This document shows positions 27,162 through 37,069 of a stretch of DNA of 64,000 nucleotides, piece by piece (within the stretch, counting starts at the first letter, position 1; the number at the start of each line of letters is the position of its first letter). A program made the translations under genes and the position numbers. Below the pieces are notes generated by a model. That model worked only from the letters and a program-made list of their open reading frames with translations, was not told where the DNA came from and made no database searches. This DNA comes from Brenneria izbisi (lineage in GTDB: Bacteria > Pseudomonadota > Gammaproteobacteria > Enterobacterales > Enterobacteriaceae): contig NZ_JAMPJU010000004.1 in the NCBI RefSeq assembly GCF_025840185.1, positions 186,001 through 250,000 on the forward strand, given 5' to 3'.

Positions 27162-28112
27162 TCATCTTTGTTCCAGCCATGCCAACGCATCTCTGGCGAA
27201 CGCGATTCTTTGATCTTCTATGGCGGTATTGTAAGTCACTTCCTCGGCGCAGCCGTCATTTTCATAGGTGGTGCGAGTATTGAGATGCTGATGAAAATGA
27301 TCGCTGAGTTGGTTTTGTATTGATGCCGGCAATGAATTAAAGACTCTGCGCGACGTTGTCAACTGATAAAAATCCGCAGGCAGTACATGCTCAAATTCAC
27401 GCCTCGACAGGCTATCCGCATCGTCGATGTCATACTCATTGTCTCCATCTATTTTTGCATAGTTTTGCTGGTGTAAACGCGTGATGGCGTCTTCATTGCG
27501 CGCCATCGCTTTGGCGTCGTTAAGCGCAAAGATATTGCAGCCAGAAAGAGTTTTCTGCGCTCCGGTGTACAGCACCGTTAACGCCGCATTAAGGCCGGGA
27601 AGATGTATAGCGATATCCGTATCGGTGAAAGGGGAACGATAGGCATCCACGACAACCAGCGATATCTTTCCATTTTTTTTCTCTGCCTCCATTGCCACGC
27701 TATGTGGCGTATCGCCTGGCTCATCATCAATGGCAATGTTAACAATGGCGTGCCATTTGGTGTCGTTTCCCATGTTTTGCAACGCGTTTTTCAGTTCCCC
27801 ACCTCTTCTTTCCGAGATGTTCAGCAGGCCTATTTGTAAGTCAAACTTATAATTCTGCGCCTGGATAAGGTATTTTTGTAGCTGCATTTCCTCCGCTCCG
27901 ACATCTGGTTGTATTGCGTTATTCGCGCTGTGTTCAAGTTTGTGCAGATAATCATTCATCTGCCTTTTTAATGCGCGCGGGTTATAGCTTTCCGATGAAT
28001 TTGATATGGGTGCAGACACCACCCTCACTGACGATGACGTGGACTCGTTTGCCCTTTGCGCCGGGGGAGATGGCGGTTGAAAGTAATGAGATAATATAGC
28101 GGGAATTCGCAT
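27162..28112 (-). CDS. YopJ/HopZ-family type III effector acetyltransferase
   Basis: A 316-residue protein of the YopJ (C55) family, effectors that acetylate host Ser, Thr or Lys residues after type III injection. A catalytic triad can be placed: His137 (in DTPHSVAM), Asp156 (in SLVVVDAYRS) and Cys192 (in LSGCNIFAL). The His-to-acid spacing of 19 equals that of YopJ (His109-Glu128). Downstream, ALNDAKAMARNEDAITRLHQQN and LPADFYQLTTSRRVFN match the family's C-terminal part. The first 45 residues are rich in Ser, Pro and Asn, like a secretion signal, with no Sec signal sequence. A near-consensus hrp box lies 67 bp upstream. The ATG at 28112 has AAGG 8 bases before it. No secretion apparatus or chaperone gene is in the window. 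Confidence 0.85.
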   Translation of the reverse strand: MRIPAILSHYFQPPSPPAQRANESTSSSVRVVSAPISNSSESYNPRALKRQMNDYLHKLEHSANNAIQPDVGAEEMQLQKYLIQAQNYKFDLQIGLLNISERRGGELKNALQNMGNDTKWHAIVNIAIDDEPGDTPHSVAMEAEKKNGKISLVVVDAYRSPFTDTDIAIHLPGLNAALTVLYTGAQKTLSGCNIFALNDAKAMARNEDAITRLHQQNYAKIDGDNEYDIDDADSLSRREFEHVLPADFYQLTTSRRVFNSLPASIQNQLSDHFHQHLNTRTTYENDGCAEEVTYNTAIEDQRIAFARDALAWLEQR

Positions 28113-28178
28113 TATGGCGACCTTTCATCCATGCAGGTATCAGGTAAACAAAAACATTCTCTGAGCGTGTACATTCTT

Positions 28179-28206
28179 TGAGTGCGCAAACGTGCAGGTT
28201 GGTTCC
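28179..28206 (-). promoter_or_regulatory. Putative HrpL (hrp box) promoter
   Basis: On the minus strand GGAACC (28206-28201) is followed after 15 bases by GCACTCA (28185-28179). The hrp box is GGAACC-N15/16-CCACNNA, so only the first C of the -10 part differs. It is correctly oriented, 67 bp before the YopJ-like start. Confidence 0.7.
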
Positions 28207-28319
28207 GGTCTATCAGGCATGGACACCCGTGGTCGCAAGCAAGCGGATTTGTGCGGTGAGAGGAAATGGGAGAAGAAACGGTTGGAAACGCAGGCTGGCT
28301 TCCAACCGGAACAAGCGGA

Positions 28320-29468
28320 TTAAGGGGTAACGTTGGCGTCTTCCGCCGCCTGAACTTCCGCGTCTGATGTCGCCGCATCTATTTGCGGCGCGGCATTTGC
28401 CTGTAGTGAATCGTCTTGTAAAGCGTCGTCCATAGCATCATCCGGTACAGCATTATTTTGTGCTGCGTCGCTCTGCGGTTGCGCGTTCGGGGCAACCGGC
28501 GCGGCGACGGATTCAACCGGAACAGTCGGCGTTTCCGGTTCGATAAGGCCGTTAATTTTGACGGGAATACCAGAACGCGTTTTGATTGCTTCATCGACTT
28601 CGCGGGTATTCACACTGGCATCGGCCAGAACCTTACTCACCTTTTCCGTAATGCTGATAGGCGCTGGCGCATCAGAGCGGAATTCTTCCACGGTTCGAGA
28701 CAGCGGATGGTGGACTTCCACATAGCGTGAACCATCCGGTTCGACGGTGGCCTTCACCGGTTCATTAATAAACTGTACGCGCGTCCCTACCGGAACGTGG
28801 TCGAACAGATATTTAATGTCATCGGCCCGCAGGCGCACACAGCCGTGACTGACGCGCAGGCCGATACCAAAGTTGGCGTTGGTGCCGTGGATGGCGTAGA
28901 GATTACCGATATACAGCGCGTACAGCCCCATCGGGTTATCCGGCCCTGCCGGGTACACTTTCAGCAACGTCTCTCCGCGTGCGGCATATTCGGCGTGCAT
29001 CTTGGCGGTCGGCGTCCAGGTCGGACCGGCTTTTTTGCGCTGAACGGAGGTCGTCCAGTTAATCGGCGTATCTGTACCTAATTCGCCGATGCCGATAGGT
29101 AGAACGATGACGGTTTTGCTGCCTTTCGGGTAGTAATACAGACGCATTTCCGCGCTATTAATCACAATACCTTCGCGCGGCGCATCCGGCAGGATCAACT
29201 GATGAGGAATAATCATCTTGCTGCCCGGTCGCGGCAGGTAAACATCCACATCCGGGTTCGCTTCCATCAAATTGCTCAATCCCATCTGGTATTGGGCGGC
29301 GAAAGCTTCTAACGGCAAGGTGCTGTCTGCCGGGACGGTCATTTCGATATTTTCCCCCACCAGACGACTATTGGCCGCAGGCAGTGGGTAGACAACGGCA
29401 AAGGCGGCCTGGCTGAATGCGGCGGCGGCCAGAACTAGGGTAAGGATCGCGCGAATACTCATTTTCAT
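28320..29468 (-). CDS. erfK: Periplasmic L,D-transpeptidase (ErfK/YcfS type)
   Basis: Builds cross-links in peptidoglycan or attaches Braun lipoprotein to it. The product has a signal sequence ([24 protein letters not shown]), a LysM-like region ([20 protein letters not shown]) and a YkuD catalytic domain with the motif [10 protein letters not shown]...SHGCVRL, in which the Cys is the nucleophile. The first 300 residues follow E. coli ErfK (LdtA) most closely. The protein is about 70 residues longer than ErfK: the extra C-terminal tail is rich in Ala, Asp and Gln (repeated DDA, DDAL, QAN), probably disordered. It stands alone; its ATG is at 29468. The choice between ErfK, YcfS and YbiS rests on similarity judged by eye. 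Confidence 0.9.
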   Translation of the reverse strand: MKMSIRAILTLVLAAAAFSQAAFAVVYPLPAANSRLVGENIEMTVPADSTLPLEAFAAQYQMGLSNLMEANPDVDVYLPRPGSKMIIPHQLILPDAPREGIVINSAEMRLYYYPKGSKTVIVLPIGIGELGTDTPINWTTSVQRKKAGPTWTPTAKMHAEYAARGETLLKVYPAGPDNPMGLYALYIGNLYAIHGTNANFGIGLRVSHGCVRLRADDIKYLFDHVPVGTRVQFINEPVKATVEPDGSRYVEVHHPLSRTVEEFRSDAPAPISITEKVSKVLADASVNTREVDEAIKTRSGIPVKINGLIEPETPTVPVESVAAPVAPNAQPQSDAAQNNAVPDDAMDDALQDDSLQANAAPQIDAATSDAEVQAAEDANVTP

Positions 29469-29641
29469 GTCTTAGTTGAAGGGTAAATGCCATACCAGCG
29501 GTAATGGGTTTGGTTTATGGTCGATGGCGACCGGATGCGCATTATATGTTCAGAACGCTATAAGAGGGAAACAACATGTGCAACAAATCACACTTTTTGG
29601 CCGCCCCGGTGAAAAGCCCTGTTTGCCGGGGCGATGCGGCG

Positions 29642-30439
29642 TCATGAATCGCCGTCAAGCGTCGGTGTTTTAAAACGGCGATTAGCCAATACCGGCAACA
29701 TCTGACGGGCATAGGCCAGTCGTTCCGGCTGGATATCGGCATAGAGCAGGGCGGGGACTTCCGGCGCCTGAACTACGACAACGCCCAATGGATCAACGAC
29801 CATGCTGTTACCGATATTCTTAACGCCGCATTCTCCGACAGCAACGAGATAGACGGTGTTTTCCAGCGCTCTGGCACGCACCAGCAGTTCCCAGTGAGTC
29901 TCTTTCAACGGGCCTTTAATCCAGGCGGAGGGCAGCACCAGCACATCCGCGCCGTCCAAAGCCAGACGCCTGGCCAGTTCGGGAAAGCGGATGTCATAGC
30001 AGGTCATCAGGCCGATATTCAGTCCGGCGATGGTCAGCAACGGCGGGATGTCCTCGCCAGCCAGTACATTTTCCGATTCCTGCATGCAAAATGCGTCATA
30101 CAGATGCAGTTTTCGATACTGTGCAACAATTTCACCGTCGCGGATCGCCACCAGCGTGTTCCAGACTTTTCCCGCGCCGTTCGGAATATGCACGCACAAT
30201 ATCGTCGTCATCTCGCTGCCTTTACTGGCGGTCAGCAACTGGCTAATAAAGGGGCCGTCAAGGGGTTGGGCGGCGGTCAGCACCATGTTGGGATTGGTGA
30301 TATCCCGCGCCAATACGCCTTCGGGCAGCACGAGTAAGTCGGCGCCGTTTTTCCGGGCGGCTGACATGAAGGCCGATATTGTCGTGAGATTGTTTTTCCA
30401 TTCACGGTCAACCGCGAATTGTCCCAATGCGACTTTCAT
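29642..30439 (-). CDS. ybeM: Nitrilase-superfamily amidase (deaminated glutathione amidase type)
   Basis: A 265-residue cytosolic enzyme of the nitrilase superfamily, closest to E. coli YbeM/Nit1, which hydrolyse deaminated glutathione, a metabolite-repair reaction. The catalytic Glu-Lys-Cys triad is seen in LVLPEGVLARD, YRKLHLYDAF and LMTCYDIRFPE. The ATG at 30439 follows AGGAG; the frame runs 18 codons further upstream without similarity. It lies 72 bp downstream of cybB on the same strand and may be co-transcribed with it. The substrate is inferred from the family. Confidence 0.9.
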   Translation of the reverse strand: MKVALGQFAVDREWKNNLTTISAFMSAARKNGADLLVLPEGVLARDITNPNMVLTAAQPLDGPFISQLLTASKGSEMTTILCVHIPNGAGKVWNTLVAIRDGEIVAQYRKLHLYDAFCMQESENVLAGEDIPPLLTIAGLNIGLMTCYDIRFPELARRLALDGADVLVLPSAWIKGPLKETHWELLVRARALENTVYLVAVGECGVKNIGNSMVVDPLGVVVVQAPEVPALLYADIQPERLAYARQMLPVLANRRFKTPTLDGDS

Positions 30440-30510
30440 ACTCGCTCCTGCTACGTATAACACAGCCCTGAATGGCCGGTTGATGGTCATCACTTTGCCC
30501 GTTCAGGACA

Positions 30511-31047
30511 TTATCCGCGCTTGGCCGGCATCATGCGCAGCAGCGTGTTGTCTTTCATCACATAGTGATGGAACAGAGCAGCGACGGTATGCAGGCCGAT
30601 AAGCCAGTAGCCAAGCGGCGCGAGAATTTCATGCCAGTCAATCAAGGTTCTGGCAAGTTCCAGATTCGGCACGGCGGACGTTGGCATATCAATGCCAAAC
30701 AGCATCCAATCCCGGCCCCGGTAATAGCGCGACGCGACGCCCAATACAGGCAGGACGATAAACAGCAGATAGATAACGATGTGCGTCAATGTCGCCAGCG
30801 CGGATTGCCAACGCGGGGGCGTAGGCGTAATCGTCGGCGAAGTATGGCGTGCACGTAAGAACAGGCGCGCCAGCATCAGTACCAGCACCAGCACGCCACA
30901 ACTAAAATGGGTGACAATCATGACGGTTCGCAGCAGCGAGCCACGTTCAGCGAACCCGCGCAGTTCTATCGTGGCATAGGTCACCACGAGCAACAAAAAA
31001 ACCAGCCAATGCAGCGCGATTTGCGGTGGCGCGAATTTTCCCTTCAT
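30511..31047 (-). CDS. cybB: Cytochrome b561
   Basis: A 178-residue inner-membrane di-heme cytochrome that passes electrons from quinol or superoxide. Four membrane helices are visible, and the sequence follows E. coli CybB (QIALHWLVFLLLV at the start, HLVIYLLF-like THIVIYLLFIVLPVLG, GYWLIGLHTVAALFHHYVMKDNTLLRMMP at the end). The conserved helix histidines His13, His47 and those in the last helix serve as heme ligands in the family. The ATG follows GAGG by 6 bases. Confidence 0.93.
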   Translation of the reverse strand: MKGKFAPPQIALHWLVFLLLVVTYATIELRGFAERGSLLRTVMIVTHFSCGVLVLVLMLARLFLRARHTSPTITPTPPRWQSALATLTHIVIYLLFIVLPVLGVASRYYRGRDWMLFGIDMPTSAVPNLELARTLIDWHEILAPLGYWLIGLHTVAALFHHYVMKDNTLLRMMPAKRG

Positions 31048-31178
31048 CTCTTTTCCTCAGTCATGCGTGAACCTGTTTGATACGGTAACGGGAGAGTCGT
31101 TGGATAAAATATAAGGTAACTCCCGTGTTGTCAGTAGCTATAACTGGTTTTCATTTCAGACGATGCATAGATGAAAGA

Positions 31179-31200
31179 AAAACCGGCCAGAGCCGGTTTT
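31179..31200 (-). terminator. Rho-independent terminator of nifJ
   Basis: AAAACCGGC, loop of four, GCCGGTTTT; read on the minus strand it ends in five T. It lies 14 bp after the nifJ stop. Confidence 0.85.
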
Positions 31201-31213
31201 GAGTTATCGCGCA

Positions 31214-34200
31214 TTATTCCTGCGGATTTTTCTCCGCTTTACCCGCCATCATGGTCAGAAAATCAAAGCGACGACGCAGATCCTGCTCGGCTTCTTCATA
31301 GAGCAACGCCGTTTCTTCCGGCATCTGACTGTTCAGGCGGCGGAAGCGCTGTTCTTTGAGCAAGGTTTCACTCAGGCTGCTGGATGGTGGTCGTGAATCC
31401 GTCACCAGCGCGGCTTTGCCTTCCTCAACACGGCGTGGATCGAAGCGATAAAGCGGCCAGAAACCGGTGGTGGTGAGTTGGCGCATCTGGTCATGGCTGA
31501 ACGCCAGATCGTAGCCGTGTTCTTCACACGGACTGTAAGCAATGATCAACGACGGCCCCGGCCAGGCCTCGGCCTCCTGAATGGCTTTCACTGTCTGGTT
31601 CAACTGCGCGCCTAATGAAATCTGCGCCACATAGACGTGGCCGTACATCATCACGTTGATGCCCAGATCTTTGCGTGCCTTACGTTTGCCTTTTTCACCA
31701 AACTTGGTCACCGCGCCCAGTGGCGTGGCTTTGGATTGTTGCCCGCCGGTGTTGGAATAACATTGCGTATCCAGCACCAGCACGTTGACGTTTTCACTCA
31801 GGCTCATGACGTGATCCAGACCGCCATAGCCGATGTCATACGCCCAACCGTCGCCGCCAATCAGCCAGATGGATTTATCCACCAGATGATCGGCATCCGC
31901 AGTCAGCGCACGGGCGTCGTCGCTGTCCATATTCGCCAACAGCATGCGCAATTGTTCAATCTGCTGACGGCGCAATTCCGGTGCGATGGCTTCTTCCTGC
32001 AAGGCGGCGACCAAGTCAGCCGGTAACTGCGGCGCCAGTTTGTGCAGCAAACGAAGGACGCGTTGACGGTGCTGATCGACGCTTAAACGGAAACCAAGAC
32101 CAAATTCGGCATTATCTTCGAACAGCGAGTTGGCCCAGGCCGGCCCACGCCCGTTGGCATCGGTGGTCCACGGAGTGGTGGGCAGGTTACCGCCATAAAT
32201 GGAGGAACAGCCTGTCGCGTTCGCCACCAGCAGACGATCGCCGTAAAGCTGGGTCAGCAGTTTGATATACGGCGTTTCACCACAACCGGAACAGGCGCCC
32301 GAATACTCGAACAGCGGTGAAATCAACTGAGAAGTACGGATATCGATGCGCTCCAGACTGGATTTATCGATTTCCGGCAGTTGCAGGAAGAAATCAAAGT
32401 TCTGTTTTTCAACATGCAGATTGTCCAGTCGGGATGCCATATTAATGGCTTTGATCGCTGGATCTTGACGATCTTTCGCCGGACAGACTTCCACGCACAG
32501 GTTGCAGCCGGTGCAATCTTCCGGCGCGACTTGCAAGACATATTTCTGACCGCGCATATCGCGGGCTTTTACATCCAGAGATTGCAGCGATGCTGGCGCG
32601 GACGCCATGATATCGGCAGGCACCACTTTGGCGCGGATGGCTGAATGCGGGCAGGCGGCTACACAGTGGTTGCACTGGGTGCAAAGCTGGGGTTGCCACA
32701 ACGGAATTTCTTCCGCAATGTTGCGTTTTTCCCATTTTGTCGTCCCCGTCGGCCAGGTGCCGTCAGGGGGCAGGGCGGAAACCGGTAGCGTATCGCCCAA
32801 ACCGGCCAGCATGGTGGCGGTCACGGTTTTCACAAAATCCGGCGCCGCATCGGAAACGACCGGCGGGCGTTGCGGGCTATCGGGATTAACCGCCTCCAGC
32901 GGCACGGCGGAAAGCGCTTCTAATGTGGCGCTCAGGGCGCGCCAGTTGCGTTCAACCAGTTCCTGACCTTTGCTGCCGTAGCTTTTGGCGATTGCGGCGC
33001 GTAGTTTTTCAACCGCAAGATCGCCAGGCAGGATCTGTGACAGATGGAAGAACGCCATTTGCATCACGGTATTGATGCGCGCGCCCAATTGACATTCGCG
33101 GGCGATTTTCGCCGCGTTGATGCAATACACCTGCGCGTTACGGATCTTGAGGCCCGCTTGTACTTCCTGCGGCAGACGATGCCAGAGATCGTCGCTGGCA
33201 TAAGGCGCGTTAATCAGAAAGATACCGCCAGGCTTTAGCCGTTCCACCATGCTGTATTTATCAATGAACTGCCATTGGTGACAGGCGACAAAATCGGCCT
33301 GCTCGATCAGGTAAGCGGAATTAATCGGATGCGGCCCCACGCGCATATGAGAAACGGTCAAACTGCCTGCTTTTTTAGAGTCGTAAACGAAATAACCCTG
33401 CACAAACATCGGCGTAGTTTCACCCACGATCTTGATGGCGTTCTTGGTCGCTGAAACCGTGCCGTCGCTGCCTAATCCATAGAACAGCGCTTCCAGCGAA
33501 GATGTCGACGGCAGCCGCTGTTCCGGCAGCGGCAGAGAAAGATGAGTGACGTCATCATAGATGCCGACAGTGAAGCGGGGACGTGGGTTGGCAAGCGCTA
33601 ACTCATTAAAAATCGCCTGTACGCACTGAGGTGTGAACTCTTTCGACGACAAACCGTAGCGGCCGCCGATCACCCGCGGCATTAATGCGCGCTCACCCGT
33701 GGAAAACGCTTCGGCCAGCGAAGTCATCACATCCAGATACAGCGGTTCAGCCAGCGCTCCCGGCTCTTTGGTACGATCCAACACAGCAATGCTTTTTGCT
33801 GTTTGTGGAATGGCGGTCAGCAGATGTTTGGCGGAGAACGGGCGATAGAGGCGGACTTTAACCACGCCGACCTTTTCTCCGCGGGTGAGTAGGGTGTCGA
33901 TCACCTCTTCACAGGTGCCGACGCCGGAACCCATCAGCACAATAACCTTGGTCGCTTGCGGGTGGCCGTAATACTCAAAAGGCTGATACTGACGTCCGGT
34001 TGCTCTGGCGAAGCTATTCATGGCCTGTTCGACGTGTTCACAGGAGGCGTTGTACCAAGGGTTAGTCGCTTCCCGCGCCTGGAAGAATGTATCCGGGTTG
34101 GAGGCGGTGCCACGGATCACCGGGCGTTCAGGTGTAAGCGCTCGCTCACGGTGGGCATCAATGGCTTGCTGGGGCAACAACTGGCGGATAACGTCATCGC

Positions 34201-34747
34201 TCAGCGGTTCAATCTTGTTGATTTCATGCGAGGTACGGAAACCATCAAAGAAATGGATAAACGGCAGGCGACTGTTAAGACTGGCTATCTGCGAAATTAA
34301 CGCGAAATCCTGCGCTTCCTGTACGTTGCTGGCGCACAGCATGGCGCACCCAGTCTGGCGGACGGCCATCACATCGGAATGATCGCAGAAAATCGAAAGC
34401 GCATGGGTAGCGACCGTGCGTGCTGCGACATGAAGCACAAAGGGCGTGAGTTCGCCTGCGAGCTTATATAATGTCGGGATCATCAGCAGCAACCCCTGCG
34501 ACGAGGTAAAGGTGGTCGCCAGGGTTCCGGTTTGCAGCGCGCCATGAACGGTAGCGATCGCGCCGCCTTCCGACTGCATTTCAACCACTCGCGGCGTATC
34601 GCCCCATATATTCAGGCCCCCATCGCTGGACCAGGCAGCGGCTTGTTCGGCCATAGTTGAACTGGGCGTAATAGGGTAGATGGCGATGACTTCATTCGTC
34701 CGCCAGGCTACGGAAGCGACTACGTTATTACCGTCGGTGGTGATCAT
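31214..34747 (-). CDS. nifJ: Pyruvate:flavodoxin/ferredoxin oxidoreductase
   Basis: A 1,177-residue single-chain enzyme that oxidises pyruvate to acetyl-CoA and reduces flavodoxin or ferredoxin. It matches E. coli YdbK end to end. Domains I-II start with VAWRTNEVIAIYPITPSSTMAEQ. Two 4Fe-4S motifs follow (CTQCNHCVAACP and CTGCNLCVEVCP). A third cluster uses cysteines including SGACSGCGETPY. The thiamine-diphosphate part contains GDGWAYDIGYGGLDH and DTQCYSNTGGQ. The ATG follows AAGG by 8 bases. It is monocistronic with its own terminator. No nitrogenase genes are nearby, so a housekeeping or stress role as in E. coli is more likely than nitrogen fixation. Confidence 0.96.
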   Translation of the reverse strand: MITTDGNNVVASVAWRTNEVIAIYPITPSSTMAEQAAAWSSDGGLNIWGDTPRVVEMQSEGGAIATVHGALQTGTLATTFTSSQGLLLMIPTLYKLAGELTPFVLHVAARTVATHALSIFCDHSDVMAVRQTGCAMLCASNVQEAQDFALISQIASLNSRLPFIHFFDGFRTSHEINKIEPLSDDVIRQLLPQQAIDAHRERALTPERPVIRGTASNPDTFFQAREATNPWYNASCEHVEQAMNSFARATGRQYQPFEYYGHPQATKVIVLMGSGVGTCEEVIDTLLTRGEKVGVVKVRLYRPFSAKHLLTAIPQTAKSIAVLDRTKEPGALAEPLYLDVMTSLAEAFSTGERALMPRVIGGRYGLSSKEFTPQCVQAIFNELALANPRPRFTVGIYDDVTHLSLPLPEQRLPSTSSLEALFYGLGSDGTVSATKNAIKIVGETTPMFVQGYFVYDSKKAGSLTVSHMRVGPHPINSAYLIEQADFVACHQWQFIDKYSMVERLKPGGIFLINAPYASDDLWHRLPQEVQAGLKIRNAQVYCINAAKIARECQLGARINTVMQMAFFHLSQILPGDLAVEKLRAAIAKSYGSKGQELVERNWRALSATLEALSAVPLEAVNPDSPQRPPVVSDAAPDFVKTVTATMLAGLGDTLPVSALPPDGTWPTGTTKWEKRNIAEEIPLWQPQLCTQCNHCVAACPHSAIRAKVVPADIMASAPASLQSLDVKARDMRGQKYVLQVAPEDCTGCNLCVEVCPAKDRQDPAIKAINMASRLDNLHVEKQNFDFFLQLPEIDKSSLERIDIRTSQLISPLFEYSGACSGCGETPYIKLLTQLYGDRLLVANATGCSSIYGGNLPTTPWTTDANGRGPAWANSLFEDNAEFGLGFRLSVDQHRQRVLRLLHKLAPQLPADLVAALQEEAIAPELRRQQIEQLRMLLANMDSDDARALTADADHLVDKSIWLIGGDGWAYDIGYGGLDHVMSLSENVNVLVLDTQCYSNTGGQQSKATPLGAVTKFGEKGKRKARKDLGINVMMYGHVYVAQISLGAQLNQTVKAIQEAEAWPGPSLIIAYSPCEEHGYDLAFSHDQMRQLTTTGFWPLYRFDPRRVEEGKAALVTDSRPPSSSLSETLLKEQRFRRLNSQMPEETALLYEEAEQDLRRRFDFLTMMAGKAEKNPQE

Positions 34748-34948
34748 GACTTAGCCTTTTTGCTCACTAAACGAAAATGTAATATTTATTCTGGGGATTA
34801 TCGCATTTCAAAGAATGAAGAGGATGACTCGATTTACGCAGAGTTGTTTCAAATTATTTGTTTTAAATTATTTGTATCGACCGACGCCTATTATACACCG
34901 ATGAAGGATAAACGCCGCTTTCCCGCGCGTGATCGCCAATGACGGGAT

Positions 34949-35902
34949 TCAGCTAAATGATGGAAAACTGATATGGGCGGCATGGTGTGGGGGTGTTTGC
35001 GTTTCGTGCATTTCACGCTGAAAATGGGTGATGAAATTAATCAGCGCAGGCGAATGTGTCGTGGACTCATGGCGGGTGATCAGGCCAATATCCCAGATCA
35101 TACCGCTGTCGGTTATAGGAATTAACATCATACCGTCGCGCAGCAGCGGGCGGGCCAGCCCTTCGACGAACACAAAAACGCCTTTGTTCAGCGTTACCAG
35201 ATCATAGGCGACATGCAGGTCGTGACTGATGCGGGTATGGATGCGCGGCGAAACGCCAGCCTGATGCAGATGCTGCAAAATGGTTTCCTGAAGTCGGAAG
35301 GTTTCATCCAGCATAATCAGGGAGACATCCACCATATCGGTCAAGCGGATGGGGCGTGTTTTTGTCAATCGCGCCAGACGATGTTGCTCATTACTGACCA
35401 GCACGATCCGCTCCTGCTTGAGACTGATATAGCGTAAGCGTGTGGTATCACTGGGCCTGACGGTGATCGCCATATCCAGCGATCCGTTATCCACGCGAGC
35501 TTCACATTCAATATCGGAATGTTCGGACAGTTCACAGTCCGCTTCTTTATTTGAGGCGAGAAACTCCATCACCCGTTGCACGCCCAGGCTTTGTAGCGTA
35601 CCGGGCGAAAAGCCCAGACGGTAGTGCGGGGGTTCATGATACTGTTGCCTGGCTCGTATATCGTTCTCCAGTACGGAGATACTGTCGATGACGCTCAGGG
35701 TTTTGGCATAAAGGTAGTCTCCCATCGCTGTCGGAGACATGCCGCGAGAATTGCGTTGGAACAGGGTGACGCCCAGTTCGGTTTCCAGATTAAGGATCTG
35801 CCTGCTCAGCGCTTGCTGGGAAATAAACAATTTTTGTGCGGAATGAGTCAGGCAACGATCCTCATACACCTGAACAAAATATTTCAGTGTGACAATATCC
35901 AT
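34949..35902 (-). CDS. LysR-family transcriptional regulator
   Basis: A 317-residue LysR-type regulator. The N-terminal helix-turn-helix is clear (LKYFVQVYEDRCLTHSAQKL and SQQALSRQILNLETELGVTLFQRN, residues 6-52), followed by the effector-binding domain (from about 90, YRLGFSPGTLQS). It lies downstream of, and on the same strand as, the outer-membrane protein and flavoprotein genes, separated by 175 bp from the former. It may control that pair in response to a small organic acid (inference from position). The specific ligand cannot be read from the sequence. Confidence 0.88.
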   Translation of the reverse strand: MDIVTLKYFVQVYEDRCLTHSAQKLFISQQALSRQILNLETELGVTLFQRNSRGMSPTAMGDYLYAKTLSVIDSISVLENDIRARQQYHEPPHYRLGFSPGTLQSLGVQRVMEFLASNKEADCELSEHSDIECEARVDNGSLDMAITVRPSDTTRLRYISLKQERIVLVSNEQHRLARLTKTRPIRLTDMVDVSLIMLDETFRLQETILQHLHQAGVSPRIHTRISHDLHVAYDLVTLNKGVFVFVEGLARPLLRDGMMLIPITDSGMIWDIGLITRHESTTHSPALINFITHFQREMHETQTPPHHAAHISFPSFS

Positions 35903-36077
35903 ATGCCATCACTCCCATCATCAATGAGCGCGTCAAGATTGGAACCCAGTGTAACCAGCCCTTTTCCGTCAAAATATGACCGCTATCATAGGAATAAAAA
36001 ACACGTATAAATAAAAGGGATATTGCGCACAGTTTTGCTGTGCGCAAGGGGGTGAGTGAAGATGATTCCCTATTGCC

Positions 36078-37043
36078 TCATTGCAGAGGCAGACTGATCC
36101 CCAGGTGAACCATCGACATATTCACATCATTTTTGGCGAACAGAGCGATCAGAACGCGGCAGGAGACGGAAAATGTGCCGAAATCGTAGCCGACCATCGG
36201 GCCGACCGCGGCATATTCAGTTCGTTTCCCTTGCTTATGGAACCCCGGCATAGCGGCGACTTTTTGCCCTTGTATCTCGTCATCGCTGAACTGGCGGGTA
36301 TAGTTGCCAATCATACCTAATACCCAGTTATCGACCGCTTTGGTTGCCGTCGCATCCAGATAATAGAGATGACCGGTTTGATAGTCGGTCGTTTTGTTGC
36401 GCGTGTTGATGTTGAAAATATTATTCAACGTGAAGGCCCAGTCATCCCGCAGATAGGTGATGGCGAGATTTGGCTGAAAAATATAGAAATTGTTGGCTGT
36501 GGAATTCCCCTGCATAACGTTCCTGCCGGCAGTTTCACTATAGCGGTATTCAAACTTGCCATTCTTCAGGCTGATCCCCGCGCCAAATCCCATGAACAGG
36601 CCGTTGCCCAGATCCCACGACAGCATCAGGGGCGTGAGCGTGGTGTTGAGTAGTCCGTCGTAATTATCGGTGCTTGTCGATAGGCCGTTATCGGTTTTGG
36701 CGCGGATCACGCGATACGGCTGGACTACGCTGAGCCCGTAACGAGCGCCCAGCATTTCCCAACCCGGCACCCATAATAGCGACGCCGCGGAACTGATAAC
36801 CTTGAGTTTTACGCTGCCGCCGGGCGTTTGGGCTTTATCGCCGTTTTCATCCCGCAGAGAGCCGGTTTCATAAGAGCTTGCCAGAGAAAAATAGAGCCCG
36901 TCCGGTGGCAATAGACCGGCCGCGTTTCCTGTGGTGGCGCCCGGTTGCAAGGGTGTGACATTTTCCACGCCATACACCGCAGGAACCGCCATTATCGCTG
37001 AGGTCAGGAGTGTGATTCGAATCAATCTATTGATATTATTCAT
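36078..37043 (-). CDS. Outer-membrane channel-like protein (MetA-pathway/phenol-degradation family)
   Basis: A 321-residue beta-rich exported protein. A signal sequence (MNNINRLIRITLLTSAIMAVPAVYG) is followed by LQPGATTGNAAGLLPPDGLYFSLASSYETGSLRDENGD, typical of the COG4313 outer-membrane family found beside aromatic-compound genes. The rest consists of amphipathic strands with many aromatic residues and ends in a strand (GISLPLQ). I use the ATG at 37043, preceded by GGGGG; the frame extends 17 codons upstream. It follows the flavoprotein gene after 70 bp, so the two probably form an operon. A role in uptake of the flavoprotein's substrate is an inference. Confidence 0.75.
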   Translation of the reverse strand: MNNINRLIRITLLTSAIMAVPAVYGVENVTPLQPGATTGNAAGLLPPDGLYFSLASSYETGSLRDENGDKAQTPGGSVKLKVISSAASLLWVPGWEMLGARYGLSVVQPYRVIRAKTDNGLSTSTDNYDGLLNTTLTPLMLSWDLGNGLFMGFGAGISLKNGKFEYRYSETAGRNVMQGNSTANNFYIFQPNLAITYLRDDWAFTLNNIFNINTRNKTTDYQTGHLYYLDATATKAVDNWVLGMIGNYTRQFSDDEIQGQKVAAMPGFHKQGKRTEYAAVGPMVGYDFGTFSVSCRVLIALFAKNDVNMSMVHLGISLPLQ

Positions 37044-37069
37044 TATTCCCCCAGTGCATGTTCTGCACG

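Noticed and set aside
29476-29673. 65-codon frame between erfK and the amidase gene
   Set aside because: No ribosome site; it runs into the amidase gene on the other strand.
31214-34747. Nitrogen-fixation island suggested by nifJ
   Set aside because: No nif genes nearby and the protein matches the housekeeping YdbK type.
34760-34942. 60-codon frame between nifJ and the LysR gene
   Set aside because: No ribosome site and no family pattern; probably promoter DNA.
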